Source: DATKSS01 sp035468355
GTDB taxonomy: Bacteria; Chloroflexota; Dormibacteria; Dormibacterales; Dormibacteraceae
DNA: 64,000 bases
Direction of reading: 5' to 3'
Assembly: GCA_035468355.1 (NCBI GenBank)
Contig: DATITA010000024.1
Coordinates: 13,850-77,849, forward strand
Shown here: positions 1 to 8,192 of the stretch, one piece after another
How the letters are laid out: every line of letters starts with the position of its first letter
How positions within the stretch are numbered: position 1 is the first letter of the stretch
Notes under the pieces: model-generated
Seen by the model: only the letters and a program-made list of their open reading frames with translations
Database searches by the model: none
Told to the model about the DNA's origin: nothing
Made by a program: the position numbers and the translations under genes

Positions 1-358
1 CGACATGGTCCATCTCCTGGAGTGAGCCCATGCCCCAACGCGCCTGCGGCGCGCGGCCTCCGATCACGAAGAGCGGGCTGTCGCCGGACTGCGCCTGCGC
101 GAGCGCCGACGTCGCATTGGTCACCCCGGGCCCGGCGGTCACGGCCGCGACGCCGCACTGCCTCGTCACCTTCGCCCAACCCTCGGCGGCGAACGCGGCG
201 GACTGCTCGTGGCGCACGTCGATGATCCGGATACCGTGCGCCTCGGCTCCCATGAGGATGGGCCAGATGTGACCGCCGTTCAGCGTGAAGAGGTGACTGA
301 CCCCTGCGCGCTTGAGCGCCAGCGCGATCAGCTCGCCGGCGTTGGCTGAATCGGCCAC
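1..358 (-). CDS. Thiamine-diphosphate-dependent enzyme, acetolactate-synthase-like (N-terminal part)
   Basis: The reverse strand encodes the first ~119 residues of a ThDP enzyme; the rest lies beyond the left edge. It has the typical N-terminal PYR domain: an opening helix (ELIALALKRAGV), the glycine-rich HLFTLNGGHIWP segment, the catalytic-glutamate motif RHEQSAAFAAEGWAK, and the cofactor-loop signature VTAGPGVTNATSA. This is the fold of acetolactate synthase, oxalyl-CoA decarboxylase and benzoylformate decarboxylase. The substrate cannot be decided without the C-terminal half. The GTG start at 358 overlaps by one base the TAG stop of the isoaspartyl peptidase upstream, so the two are probably translationally coupled. 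Confidence 0.85.
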   Translation of the reverse strand, partial: MADSANAGELIALALKRAGVSHLFTLNGGHIWPILMGAEAHGIRIIDVRHEQSAAFAAEGWAKVTRQCGVAAVTAGPGVTNATSALAQAQSGDSPLFVIGGRAPQARWGMGSLQEMDHV

Positions 359-1179
359 TACTGCGCGATCGCGAAAGGCATGGCCGGCGTGTTGAAAGCA
401 GCCTGGGGAGGGCCGTCGCGACCGATGACGATCACCCCGCCCTCGGCCTTGAGCACGCGACCGAGCATTTCGACGGCGCCGTGCGCCACCTTCTCTGCTT
501 CCAGCCCGTGCTCCAGCTCGACCACCATCAGGCGGGCCAGGCCCAACCGGATGAATGCTTCGCCCTTGCCGGTCCCGCAGACCGCGCCGAACCGATCGTC
601 GGCGTAGAAGCCCGCACCCGGTATCGGCGAATCGCCGATGCGCCCGGGCAGCTTGCCCGTGACGCCGCCGGTCGACACGGCCACCGCCAAACGACCGTCC
701 GAATCGCGCGCCACCGCACCGACGGTGTCGGCGCCGTGGAGGAGCTCCTGGCGCTTGCGGTCGGTGACGAAGATCGAGGGGTCGCACATCTCGAGCCCGT
801 TCTCGCGGGCGAACCGTGACGCGCCGTCGGCCACCAGCAGCACGTGGCGGCCGTCTAGCATGACCGCGAGCGCAAGGTCGATGGGATGGCGGACGTCGCG
901 CAGGCCCGCCGCGCCGCCGGCGGCCAGGTCAGCGCCGCGCATGACTCCAGCGTCGAGCTCGACCACCCCGTCCCGGTTCAGGCACGCACCGATTCCCGCA
1001 TTGAGCAGCGGCTCGTCCTCCATGTGGCGCACGGCGGCCACTGCGGCGTCGAGGGCGCCGTCGCGGATCCGTGCCCAGCCCGCGTCGCGGGCGCGCTCCA
1101 CGGCGGCCTGCCGCGAGGCGCGCTCCGACTCTGGGATCGGGCCGGCGCCTCCGTGAACGATCAGCGCCGCCTGCGCCAT
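358..1179 (-). CDS. Isoaspartyl peptidase / type 2 L-asparaginase (Ntn hydrolase)
   Basis: The 273-residue product starts with MAQAALIVHGGAG, the standard N-terminus of the plant-type asparaginase family. The precursor self-cleaves before a threonine that becomes the nucleophile; here this is Thr152 in GADTVGAVA, followed by the conserved STGG, GRIGDSPIPGAG and GTGKGEAF segments. Such enzymes remove isoaspartyl dipeptides or hydrolyse asparagine. The frame stays open 52 codons further upstream, but that part is low-complexity and the family start is at 1179. The gene follows the small arginine-repeat gene by 13 bases and overlaps the ThDP enzyme start, forming a minus-strand run from thyX. 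Confidence 0.9.
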   Translation of the reverse strand: MAQAALIVHGGAGPIPESERASRQAAVERARDAGWARIRDGALDAAVAAVRHMEDEPLLNAGIGACLNRDGVVELDAGVMRGADLAAGGAAGLRDVRHPIDLALAVMLDGRHVLLVADGASRFARENGLEMCDPSIFVTDRKRQELLHGADTVGAVARDSDGRLAVAVSTGGVTGKLPGRIGDSPIPGAGFYADDRFGAVCGTGKGEAFIRLGLARLMVVELEHGLEAEKVAHGAVEMLGRVLKAEGGVIVIGRDGPPQAAFNTPAMPFAIAQ

Positions 1180-1192
1180 CTCTGGGAGCGGT

Positions 1193-1393
1193 CTACAGCG
1201 CTTGCGGCACGGGCCAGTCTGACCGCCGTTCGACAAAGCGGCGTTCGGCGACGCGCCTGTCGAACGGGTAGAGCACGCGACGGCCGGCGGCTGCGCGAAC
1301 CGGGTCGCGCCGCTCGGCGAACCGCCGCTCGACACCGGAGCGCCGTCCGCCTTCGCGCCTCTCAGGCCCGCGCGGCATCAGATTTGCATCCAC
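1193..1393 (-). CDS. Small arginine-repeat protein (66 aa), function unknown
   Basis: I do not recognise this protein. It fits exactly between two real genes on the same strand, and its ATG at 1393 is preceded by a strong Shine-Dalgarno (GGAGGAAGAGGGTGG directly before ATG), which argues that it is translated. The sequence holds eight Arg-Arg pairs (residues 12, 17, 23, 28, 38, 46, 51 and 56), mostly spaced five apart and usually preceded by Glu, Asp or Gly, as in ERRFAERR and AERRFVERR. The protein is very basic and may bind nucleic acid or an acidic partner. A chance open frame in GC-rich DNA is the alternative. Confidence 0.55.
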   Translation of the reverse strand: MDANLMPRGPERREGGRRSGVERRFAERRDPVRAAAGRRVLYPFDRRVAERRFVERRSDWPVPQAL

Positions 1394-1414
1394 CCTCTTC
1401 CTCCGGTCGAGATG

Positions 1415-3007
1415 CTATCTCACGCGGCGGTCGATCGCATCGAGCTTCTCGTCGAGGCGGCGCTCCGCCTGCCTCCGCTCCAGCTCGTCGCCCGGGCCCA
1501 GGTCGACGAACCGCGCGTACCGCGCCAGCCGCGGGTGCACCTCGCCGACCCGGCGGAACATCTCCTGGGCGACCCAGCGGTAGTCGGGGTGCCCCTGCGG
1601 CGTCGTCCGCAGCTCGCACAGGTGATAGATCTCGCGCAGGTTGGCGCGGAAGTACCCGCGAACTCGCAAGGCCAGCGGGACGGCGTATTGGGCGAGGGCA
1701 GGGCCAAGCTCGCGCTCCAGCGTCGCGTGGGCTTTCGCGGCGGCTTCAACCGCCGCGTCGAACGCGCTGCCCAACCCCAGCTCGCGAAGGCCCGGCGCAG
1801 TGTCGTAGCCCAGCGCGACGCCGAGCAGCTGCCGGTCCTGCGAGAGCATGCGGTGGCGGTGGAGATCGCGGTACGCGGCGAAGTTGGCGACGATCTCAAA
1901 CGTGTAGGTCGCGTGCTCGAGCGCCCGCGGAGCTCGTTGGCGGCGGTTGGCGCGGTCGGCCAGCAGCGCCTCCAGGACGGCCGCGGGATCACCGACCTGC
2001 TCCAGCAGCCCGCCGTCGGAATGCGGGAAAAGCGCAGCGGCCACGACTTTGCGCTCCGCGTCGGGATCCGACTCGACCAGGCGCACACTCGGACCGCCGG
2101 CCGATCGCCGCCCTGCTCCTCTCTCGGCCAGGCCCTTCATCGCGGCGTTGACTCGCTCCATGCGTTCGGTCGAGGGCCGGCCGTAGCGGTCATCGAGCGC
2201 GCGCTTGACGAACGAGGGGATGACCAGCGCCAGTTCCCGGTGCAGCTCGGTCGCGAGGCTGCGGCACTCGGGCAGGTCGTGGGCCGCCATCTTGGTGATG
2301 AGGTACTCGAACGCGCGCCCGTTGCCGAAGAGCCCCAGATTGGTCAGCGTGCCGGCCGGCAGGAGCCCGCGCAGGAGGTCGAGCGCCTTGGCCCTGGTGG
2401 CGGACTTCCAGGCCCTGTCGGTCTCACTCGGCTCGAGTGGGAAGCGCTCCCTGATCGCGAGCGTGGCGGGCTCGATGAGGCCGCCGTAGGCTGCAAAAAG
2501 CGCATCCGCGGCCGGCTCGTATGCAGGATGGGCGAGCTCCGGCCCGCGGTAGTACAGGTGGCGGCCGTCCGCGCCCGGCCGGTCGAAGCGCACGTAGCGG
2601 GTCGACTTCTCCAGCGGCGACAGGCCGATGCGGCTGTCCTCGAGCGCCTTGGCGGCGAGGGTCGAGGTGCGCTCCACCGCGACATGCGCGCCGGCCAGCT
2701 CGGCCACCGAGTCGTCGCCGTATCCCACGAGCACGCGCTCGTAGAACTCCTCGGCGCGACGGACGGCGACCATGTCGTCCTCTCCTGCCGGCGCACCAGC
2801 GAGCTGCTGGAAGCCGGAGTCGGGCTCGTTGATGAACTCGTCGAGCAGCACGCGGCGCAGGCTCTTCTCGGTCCTCGAGTAGCGCGAGAACAAAGCGCCC
2901 TTGACCACCTCCGGCAGGTTGCGAAGGGCGAAGACAGGACGGTCCAGGTTGGTGAAGTACCGCTTCAGAACCGCGGCTTCGGCGGCGGTGAACTCGTGCT
3001 CTGCCAA
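1415..3007 (-). CDS. thyX: FAD-dependent thymidylate synthase, duplicated ThyX domains
   Basis: The 530-residue product is about twice the size of classical ThyX (~220-250 aa) and reads as two ThyX-like domains in tandem. ThyX makes dTMP from dUMP using FAD, NADPH and methylene-tetrahydrofolate. The C-terminal half carries the signature RHRMLSQDRQ (around residues 384-393), close to the family RHRxxSxNxxSxR motif. The N-terminal half (ending near residue 270) has GYGDDSVAELAGAHVAVE and STRYVRFD, which resemble ThyX helices, but lacks the signature. Translation appears to begin at a TTG at 3007, with GGAGG immediately upstream. No thyA is visible, so this may be the dTMP source, or a diverged paralog. 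Confidence 0.85.
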   Translation of the reverse strand: MAEHEFTAAEAAVLKRYFTNLDRPVFALRNLPEVVKGALFSRYSRTEKSLRRVLLDEFINEPDSGFQQLAGAPAGEDDMVAVRRAEEFYERVLVGYGDDSVAELAGAHVAVERTSTLAAKALEDSRIGLSPLEKSTRYVRFDRPGADGRHLYYRGPELAHPAYEPAADALFAAYGGLIEPATLAIRERFPLEPSETDRAWKSATRAKALDLLRGLLPAGTLTNLGLFGNGRAFEYLITKMAAHDLPECRSLATELHRELALVIPSFVKRALDDRYGRPSTERMERVNAAMKGLAERGAGRRSAGGPSVRLVESDPDAERKVVAAALFPHSDGGLLEQVGDPAAVLEALLADRANRRQRAPRALEHATYTFEIVANFAAYRDLHRHRMLSQDRQLLGVALGYDTAPGLRELGLGSAFDAAVEAAAKAHATLERELGPALAQYAVPLALRVRGYFRANLREIYHLCELRTTPQGHPDYRWVAQEMFRRVGEVHPRLARYARFVDLGPGDELERRQAERRLDEKLDAIDRRVR

Positions 3008-3111
3008 GGCCTCCTATCCTATCCCCGGCACAACATCTTGGGGCTTCGTCTTGCGCATCCCCACGATATGGAACAGGCAGGGCCGAGTTATCCCCGACTT
3101 CTCCCCAGCCC

Positions 3112-3120
3112 TGTTAAGAA
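3112..3120 (-). repeat. CTTAACAGG element upstream of thyX
   Basis: The minus strand reads CTTAACAGG followed by GGCTGGGG, about 105 bases before the thyX start and in the divergent gap between thyX and the methyltransferase. The octamer TTAACAGG recurs at four other intergenic sites in this window (13203, 24765, 26491, 34403), always pointing at the gene downstream. Here it is not followed by a -10 box at the spacing seen before ssb, so its role is less certain. Confidence 0.4.
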
Positions 3121-3167
3121 CGGCCTGCGAAATGACGATCCGCCCATTGCTCTAGCCTCGATTCAGC

Positions 3168-3962
3168 ATGGTTGACGAGGACGACATCGACTGGGCCGGC
3201 CGCTGGCGCCGCGTGGTCGAGGACCGGGCCACCCTGGCCGGAACACATGCCGACCCGGGCTACTGGGACCGCCGCGCGATGAGCTTCGCCCGCTCGACCC
3301 ACACGCGGAGCGACGAGTTCCTGGCCGTGCTCGATCCCTTCCTGTCGCCCCGCAAGACCCTCATCGATGCCGGGGCGGGGACGGGCCGGCATGCGTCGCC
3401 GCTGGCGGCCCGGGTGGAGTGGGTGACCGCGGTCGAGCCGTCGGAAGGGATGCGCGCGATGATCGCGCCACGCGACAACATGACAGTCGTTGCGAGCACG
3501 TGGGAGGACGCGGAGGTCGCGCCGGCCGACCTCGTGATCTGCAGCCATGTCCTTTACGGCGTGGCGGACCCGGCGCCCTTCATCGCCAAGCTCGAAAGAT
3601 CCGCGCGCGAGCGCGTCTTCGTGATGCTGCGCGAGAGCGACCTCCCGCACCCGGCGCGAATCATCCGGACCAGGCTGGCCGGCAGCGCCGGACCGAGGCT
3701 GCCGCGCTTCAGCGAGCTGTTCATGCTGCTGCTGCAGATGGGCATTGCGGCGGACGTCACCTTCCTGAGCTACCCGATCACTACCCGCTACTCAGACCTG
3801 GAGGAGGCCCTCGCCGACTGTCGCGCGCTGTACGGCAAGGGATGGGAGGAGGCGGCCGGAACGTCGATCCTCCAGGAGATCCTGCGTCGAGAGCAGGATG
3901 AGCTCGTGTTCGACGGCGGCACGGCTATCTCGGGAGTGGCGCATTGGCGACCCAGGAACTGA
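3168..3962 (+). CDS. Class I SAM-dependent methyltransferase
   Basis: The 264-residue protein has the Rossmann-type motif I LIDAGAGTGRHASPLA (around residues 64-79), an acidic strand-2 end (VTAVEPSEGM) and the strand-4 region DLVICSHVLYGVADP that usually contacts the substrate. The family transfers methyl groups from S-adenosylmethionine; the substrate cannot be read from the sequence. A TAGCCT box lies nine bases before the ATG and there is no Shine-Dalgarno, so the transcript may be leaderless. The last 19 bases overlap the acetyltransferase gene, indicating an operon. Confidence 0.8.
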   Translation: MVDEDDIDWAGRWRRVVEDRATLAGTHADPGYWDRRAMSFARSTHTRSDEFLAVLDPFLSPRKTLIDAGAGTGRHASPLAARVEWVTAVEPSEGMRAMIAPRDNMTVVASTWEDAEVAPADLVICSHVLYGVADPAPFIAKLERSARERVFVMLRESDLPHPARIIRTRLAGSAGPRLPRFSELFMLLLQMGIAADVTFLSYPITTRYSDLEEALADCRALYGKGWEEAAGTSILQEILRREQDELVFDGGTAISGVAHWRPRN

Positions 3963-4801
3963 GATTGAGGCCGGTGAGGCCCGCCGACCGCGAACGGGTG
4001 ATCGAGCTGACGCGCGACATCTGGGACGGCCACGACTACCTGCCGCGGGTCTTTGATGAATGGGTCGGCAAAACCGGCGCGGCGTTCCAGGCGGCCGAGT
4101 CCGATGGCGTGGTGGTGGGGCTGCAGCGACTGCGGCCTTATGCGCCTGGGCTGATCTGGTACGAGGGTCTGCGCGTGGCCAGCACTCATCGCCGGCAGGG
4201 GATTGCCAGGGAGATGCTGGAGTCGGCGGTCGCCGAGGCGAAGGAGCAAGGCTTTCGCGAGATGCGGCTCGGGACAGCCAACCCCGACGCGCTCAAGCTC
4301 TTCGAGTCGATTGGCTTTCGCCGCCTCATCGACGTCCGCTGGTGGCGCGGCCAGCGGATGGAGGGTGGTGAGTCCGCGCGGATGCCCGAGCCCGCCGAAT
4401 CGGCGAAATTGTGGCCTGCTGTCGCCGGCAGCGCGGGGCTTGAGCTGTATAGAGGCGTTTCGGCGGACTTCAACGGCGCGCGCGACCTCGGCCCGGAGGA
4501 GCTCACCCGGCTGGCGCAACAGGGGATGCTGCGAAGCGGGCCGGGCGGGCGCGCGATCGCGGGATTGCGCGAACCCTGGGGAGACAACCTCGCAGTCGCC
4601 TTCATCGCGGGCTCTGGTGGTGTGCTGCGGGACCTGCTGATGGCGCTGCGGTTCGAGGCCGACGCCGACGGGCTCGACCATGTCACGATCTCGGTGCCTC
4701 GGGGGCACCCGGCCGCCGAGGACCTCCACGCCACCGGATACGATTTGGCCAATGTCGAGGACAACGCCTACATCTACGGCTTGCGTCTCAGTGGACCGTG
4801 A
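3944..4801 (+). CDS. GNAT-family N-acetyltransferase
   Basis: The first ~130 residues form a GNAT domain: RLRPVRPADRERVIEL at the start, and the acetyl-CoA loop motif STHRRQGIAREMLESAVAEA followed by NPDALKLFESIGF. The C-terminal ~150 residues look like a degenerate second half, giving a tandem layout seen in other 280-300 aa GNAT proteins. The start is a TTG at 3944 inside the methyltransferase gene, with GGGAG upstream. The substrate is unknown. The end of the gene forms one arm of an 11-base inverted repeat that closes just before the next gene. Confidence 0.75.
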   Translation: MATQELRLRPVRPADRERVIELTRDIWDGHDYLPRVFDEWVGKTGAAFQAAESDGVVVGLQRLRPYAPGLIWYEGLRVASTHRRQGIAREMLESAVAEAKEQGFREMRLGTANPDALKLFESIGFRRLIDVRWWRGQRMEGGESARMPEPAESAKLWPAVAGSAGLELYRGVSADFNGARDLGPEELTRLAQQGMLRSGPGGRAIAGLREPWGDNLAVAFIAGSGGVLRDLLMALRFEADADGLDHVTISVPRGHPAAEDLHATGYDLANVEDNAYIYGLRLSGP

Positions 4802-4850
4802 CGGTCGGACGGGGACCAGGCCAGAGGCCCGTTGGCCGGCACGGTCCACT
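4790..4850. repeat. 11-bp perfect inverted repeat between GNAT and FAD-reductase genes
   Basis: AGTGGACCGTG (4790-4800) is exactly complementary to CACGGTCCACT (4840-4850). The 39-base loop also holds GGCC repeats that could pair. The left arm covers the end of the acetyltransferase gene and its stop codon. The right arm ends two bases before the TTG start of the reductase. In RNA the hairpin would put the reductase start at its foot, which suits attenuation, mRNA processing or start-site control. There is no U-tract, so a simple intrinsic terminator is unlikely. Confidence 0.55.
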
Positions 4851-4852
4851 AG

Positions 4853-6076
4853 TTGACACGGCGCTATGTGATCGTCGGCAACGGCATCGCCGGCCAGACC
4901 TGCGCCGAGGATCTGCGCAAGGCTGACGCCGACGCCACCATCGTCATGATCGCCGCGGAGCGACACCCCCTGTACAACCGGGTCGCGCTGCCTCGCTACC
5001 TGCGCGGCCAGGTCAGGCGCGAGAAGGTCTTCATGCGGTCCGTCGAGGACTACGCCAAGCAAAACCTGGACATCCACTTCGAGACGTGGGCCACGGAAAT
5101 CGACACGCGCGCGAAGGTAGTGCGCACCAACCGCGGTCAGGAGTTCGGCTACGACGCCATCCTGGTGGCAACAGGCGGACGACCGAAGCCTCCGCCGTGG
5201 CCGGGGTCTGACCAGGTGTCTGCCTGCATCGGCTTCCAGACGATGGATGACACCGACGCGATCATCGAGAAGGCGGACGCGGCCGAGCGCGTGCTCGTTA
5301 TGGGAGGCAGCTTCATTGGGTACGAGCTCGCCGAGGGAGTCAGCTTTCGCCACAAGTCCAAGCTCACCTGGATCATGCGTGGACCATGGTTCCTCCGGTA
5401 CGTGCTCGACGCCGAGGGCGGCCAGCTGTGCCGGCAGATGGGCGAGGCGCAAGGCGTGGAGTTCATCACCTCGGACGAGGTTCAGAAGTTCAGCCGCAGC
5501 GACGGGAGGTTCACTGCTGAGACCGTCAACGGCCGCAAAGTCGAGTTCGACCTCCTCACCTACGGCGTCGGGCTCGACTACTACACCGAGCCGGTGGCCG
5601 GCACAGGTGCGGAGCTGAAAAAGGGAATCGTCACCGACGCCAAGCTCCGGACCTCCGCGCCGGACGTATATGCGGCCGGAGACGTCGCTGTCTTTTATGA
5701 CCTGATGGTCGAGCGCCACAACCAGATGGGAACCTGGGACAACGCCGAGGCCCACGGGCGCGTGGCGGCGCGCAACATGGCCGGAGGCAACGAGGATTTC
5801 TTCGACGTCCCGACCTACACGACCACCATGTTCGGGTCGACGCTCGCGGTGATGGGCGTCACGCCAGACGTGCAGCCGGACCTGGAGTCGGTGCGCACGT
5901 TCAGCTTCGAGGAGAAGTTCTATCGCAAGCTCTTCTTCAAGGACGACCGGCTGGTCGGCGCGATCATGATCGGGCCGCCCAAGGGGCGAAAGAAGCTGAT
6001 CGAGATCATGCGGGCGCGCCAGAAGATCGAACGGCCCAAGCAGGAGCTCCTCGACCCCAACAACCTGAAGGACTGA
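4853..6076 (+). CDS. NAD(P)/FAD-dependent oxidoreductase (rubredoxin/ferredoxin-reductase type)
   Basis: The 407-residue protein has the N-terminal FAD dinucleotide fold (YVIVGNGIAGQTCAEDLR), the central NAD-binding fold (RVLVMGGSFIGYELAEGV), and the second FAD-contact motif TSAPDVYAAGDVAVF. The arrangement matches the pyridine-nucleotide disulfide reductase class I family that includes rubredoxin reductase and the N-terminal half of NirB. No redox-active CxxC is seen. The electron acceptor is unknown. The start is probably TTG at 4853, since no ATG or GTG gives the full FAD motif, and no Shine-Dalgarno is visible. The inverted repeat just upstream may control this start. Confidence 0.8.
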   Translation: MTRRYVIVGNGIAGQTCAEDLRKADADATIVMIAAERHPLYNRVALPRYLRGQVRREKVFMRSVEDYAKQNLDIHFETWATEIDTRAKVVRTNRGQEFGYDAILVATGGRPKPPPWPGSDQVSACIGFQTMDDTDAIIEKADAAERVLVMGGSFIGYELAEGVSFRHKSKLTWIMRGPWFLRYVLDAEGGQLCRQMGEAQGVEFITSDEVQKFSRSDGRFTAETVNGRKVEFDLLTYGVGLDYYTEPVAGTGAELKKGIVTDAKLRTSAPDVYAAGDVAVFYDLMVERHNQMGTWDNAEAHGRVAARNMAGGNEDFFDVPTYTTTMFGSTLAVMGVTPDVQPDLESVRTFSFEEKFYRKLFFKDDRLVGAIMIGPPKGRKKLIEIMRARQKIERPKQELLDPNNLKD

Positions 6077-6124
6077 ATCACCCCCTCCCTTCCCACAGCA
6101 GTCGTATGCTTTTGCTCAGGAAGA

Positions 6125-6550
6125 ATGACGTTCGCCTTCAGCGAAGCAGCGGTCACCGTACGAAGGGCCCTTGGCGCCGTCCTGCGGCAGCGTCGAGAGG
6201 CCACGCTGCGCACCCTCACCGAGGTGGTCGGCGAAGCCGGCCTTTCTCCAGCCCACCTCTCCGAGGTCGAGCGCGGGCGCAAAGAGGTGTCAACCGAGCG
6301 CCTGCTGGCCGTCGCCCATGCCCTGGGCGTGCCGCCGGCTGACATCTACGCCGACCTGGCGCGCCTCCTCGGGGCCGACTCGGAGCGGCCGGCCTGGCCT
6401 GACGACCCGCCCGTCAAGCTCCGGCTCGCGACCGCCTCGCTGCCCCTGGAGGCGCTGCGCAGCGTCGCAGACTTCAGCGCCTACCTGGCGATGGCCAACC
6501 CACCGCCGAAACCCAAGGGGCGGATCGGCTTTGACCCCCCACGCAGATAG
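6125..6550 (+). CDS. XRE-family transcriptional regulator, ClgR-like, beside clpP
   Basis: The 141-residue protein begins with a Cro/CI-type helix-turn-helix: LGAVLRQRREATLRTLTEVVGEAGLSPAHLSEVERGRKEVSTERLLAVAHALGV, continuing to about residue 75, with the usual SPAHLSEVERG recognition helix. The alanine- and proline-rich C-terminus has no known domain. ClgR of Actinobacteria has the same small XRE architecture and activates clp protease genes. Here the gene lies 12 bases before clpP on the same strand, so a ClgR-type role is a reasonable inference. The ATG at 6125 has GGAAGA upstream. Confidence 0.8.
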   Translation: MTFAFSEAAVTVRRALGAVLRQRREATLRTLTEVVGEAGLSPAHLSEVERGRKEVSTERLLAVAHALGVPPADIYADLARLLGADSERPAWPDDPPVKLRLATASLPLEALRSVADFSAYLAMANPPPKPKGRIGFDPPRR

Positions 6551-6562
6551 GAGGTTGTTCAA

Positions 6563-7162
6563 TTGATCCCGATAGTGATCGCCAACGATGGACGCGGCGA
6601 GAGGGCCTACGACATCTACTCCCGGCTGCTCAAGGACGGGGTGGTTTTCGTGCGAGGAGTGATCGACGACGACATGGCGGCCACGGTCACGGCGCAGCTC
6701 CTGTTTCTCGAGAACGAGGCGCCGAAGCACGATATCCAGCTCTACATCAACAGCCCCGGCGGATCGTTGACCGCGGCGCTTTCGATCTACGACGCGATGC
6801 AGTACGTCGCGCCGAAGGTCGCGACCCTGTGCACCGGTCTGGCTGCAAGCGGCGGGTCCATCCTCCTCGCCGGGGGCGCGCCGGGCATGCGCATGTCGCT
6901 GCCCCATGCGCAGATCCTCATCCACCAGCCGTTCACGCAGGGCATCCAGGGCCAGGCCACCGACATTCAGATCCACGCCCAGGAGATCCTGCGGCAGCGC
7001 GACCAGATCGCCCGCATCTACGCCAAGCACTGCGGCCGGCCGCTCGAGGACGTCGAACGAGCGATGGAGCGCGACTTCTTCATGACTCCGGAGCAGGCCA
7101 AGGAGTGGGGGCTGGTCGACCTCATCGTCGAGAAGAACCCGCACGTGGCCGGCGTCGTTTGA
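6563..7162 (+). CDS. clpP: ATP-dependent Clp protease proteolytic subunit
   Basis: ClpP forms the tetradecameric serine-protease chamber that degrades proteins unfolded by ClpX, ClpA or ClpC. The 199-residue product has the catalytic triad in place: Ser96 in GLAASGGS, His121 in ILIHQP and Asp171 in ERDFFMTPEQAK, plus the family YINSPGGSLTA oxyanion segment. The usual SMGA after the nucleophile is SGGS here, a conservative change. The start is TTG at 6563, supported by a perfect AGGAGG eight bases upstream. Co-orientation with the ClgR-like gene suggests joint regulation. A short or absent propeptide is implied by the N-terminus. Confidence 0.95.
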   Translation: MIPIVIANDGRGERAYDIYSRLLKDGVVFVRGVIDDDMAATVTAQLLFLENEAPKHDIQLYINSPGGSLTAALSIYDAMQYVAPKVATLCTGLAASGGSILLAGGAPGMRMSLPHAQILIHQPFTQGIQGQATDIQIHAQEILRQRDQIARIYAKHCGRPLEDVERAMERDFFMTPEQAKEWGLVDLIVEKNPHVAGVV

Positions 7163-8133
7163 GAGTCATAGTCCTCGGCGGCACCAGGTTCATCGGACGG
7201 GCCATCGTTGACGAGCTCGCCGGCTCCGGCCACGAGGTGCTCATCGTCCACCGAGGGCAGCTGGAGCCGGACGACATGCCGCCGGTGCGGCACCTGCACG
7301 CCGAGCGCGCAGAGCTCGTCAAGCACAGGTCCGAGCTCGATGCGTTCCACCCCGACGCCGCGATCGACTGCCGTGCCCTGACTCGCGCCGATGCGGAGAC
7401 GGCGATCGGAGCGATGCCCAAAGGTGTCCGCTTGATCGTGATCTCGAGCGTCGACGTCTACCGGGCTTTCGGCGCCCTCAACGACGACCGCGAAACGGAC
7501 CCGGTTCCCCTCGACGAGGAATCATCCGTCCGGCCGAACCGCTATCCCTATCGCGGCAAGGTGCCGGGCATGGAGCAGTACGACAAGCTCGACGTCGAGG
7601 ACGTCTACCTCGCGGCGGGTGCCACCTCGTTTCGGCTCCCGATGGTGTACGGCGAGCACGACTACCAGAAACGCGAGGAGTTCATCCTGCGGCGCGTGAG
7701 GGCCGGGCGAGCGCGCATCCCGTTCGGCTCGGGCCAGTGGCTCACGTGCCGCGGATACGTGCGTGACATCGCGCGCGGCGTGCGCCTTGCGCTCCAAACG
7801 CCCGCGGCCATCGGGCAGGTGATGAACCTATGCGAGGATCGGACCTACTCGATGGGGATGTGGTCGAGGATGATCCTCGACGCCGCGGGGTCGAGCGCCG
7901 AGCTCGTGCGGGTGCCTGACGATCTCCTTCCCGAGGACCTCAAACCAACCGGAACGATGACGCAGCACATCCTGGCGAGCGCCGGCAAGGCCCGCACGAT
8001 GCTCGGCTGGACCACATCCGATCCGCTGGAATCGCTGCGCACCACGGTGGCGTGGCACCTGGCGAATCCACCCGATGACGCGGACGCAGACTTCGCGCCC
8101 GACGACCTGGCGCTGGCTCACGTGGACGGCTGA
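7159..8133 (+). CDS. NAD-dependent epimerase/reductase (extended SDR)
   Basis: The 324-residue product opens with LRVIVLGGTRFIGRAIVDEL, an NAD(P)-binding Rossmann motif GGTxFxG of the extended/atypical SDR group. A serine-rich strand (LIVISSVDVYRAFG) follows, then GTRGYVRD-like C-terminal segments (LTCRGYVRDIARGVRLAL). The usual YxxxK catalytic pair is probably YDKLDVE-like, so the chemistry may differ from sugar epimerases. The TTG start at 7159 overlaps the TGA stop of clpP. The longer open frame upstream lies inside clpP and is not credible. Function beyond nucleotide-sugar or RNA-binding SDR-like protein is not known. Confidence 0.75.
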   Translation: MRVIVLGGTRFIGRAIVDELAGSGHEVLIVHRGQLEPDDMPPVRHLHAERAELVKHRSELDAFHPDAAIDCRALTRADAETAIGAMPKGVRLIVISSVDVYRAFGALNDDRETDPVPLDEESSVRPNRYPYRGKVPGMEQYDKLDVEDVYLAAGATSFRLPMVYGEHDYQKREEFILRRVRAGRARIPFGSGQWLTCRGYVRDIARGVRLALQTPAAIGQVMNLCEDRTYSMGMWSRMILDAAGSSAELVRVPDDLLPEDLKPTGTMTQHILASAGKARTMLGWTTSDPLESLRTTVAWHLANPPDDADADFAPDDLALAHVDG

Positions 8134-8192
8134 AAGCAGCTCGATCGATCTGCGCCCGCCAACCGCGCCGCCGCGCGTAAGCTTGCTCCCAG

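Noticed and set aside
1412..3175. Long open frame (587 codons) on the plus strand opposite thyX
   Set aside because: GC-rich DNA leaves long antisense frames; this one has no family features, while the minus strand encodes a clear ThyX.
3788..5755. Long open frame (655 codons) on the minus strand opposite the GNAT and FAD-reductase genes
   Set aside because: It is a shadow of well-supported plus-strand genes and has a random, arginine/proline-rich sequence.
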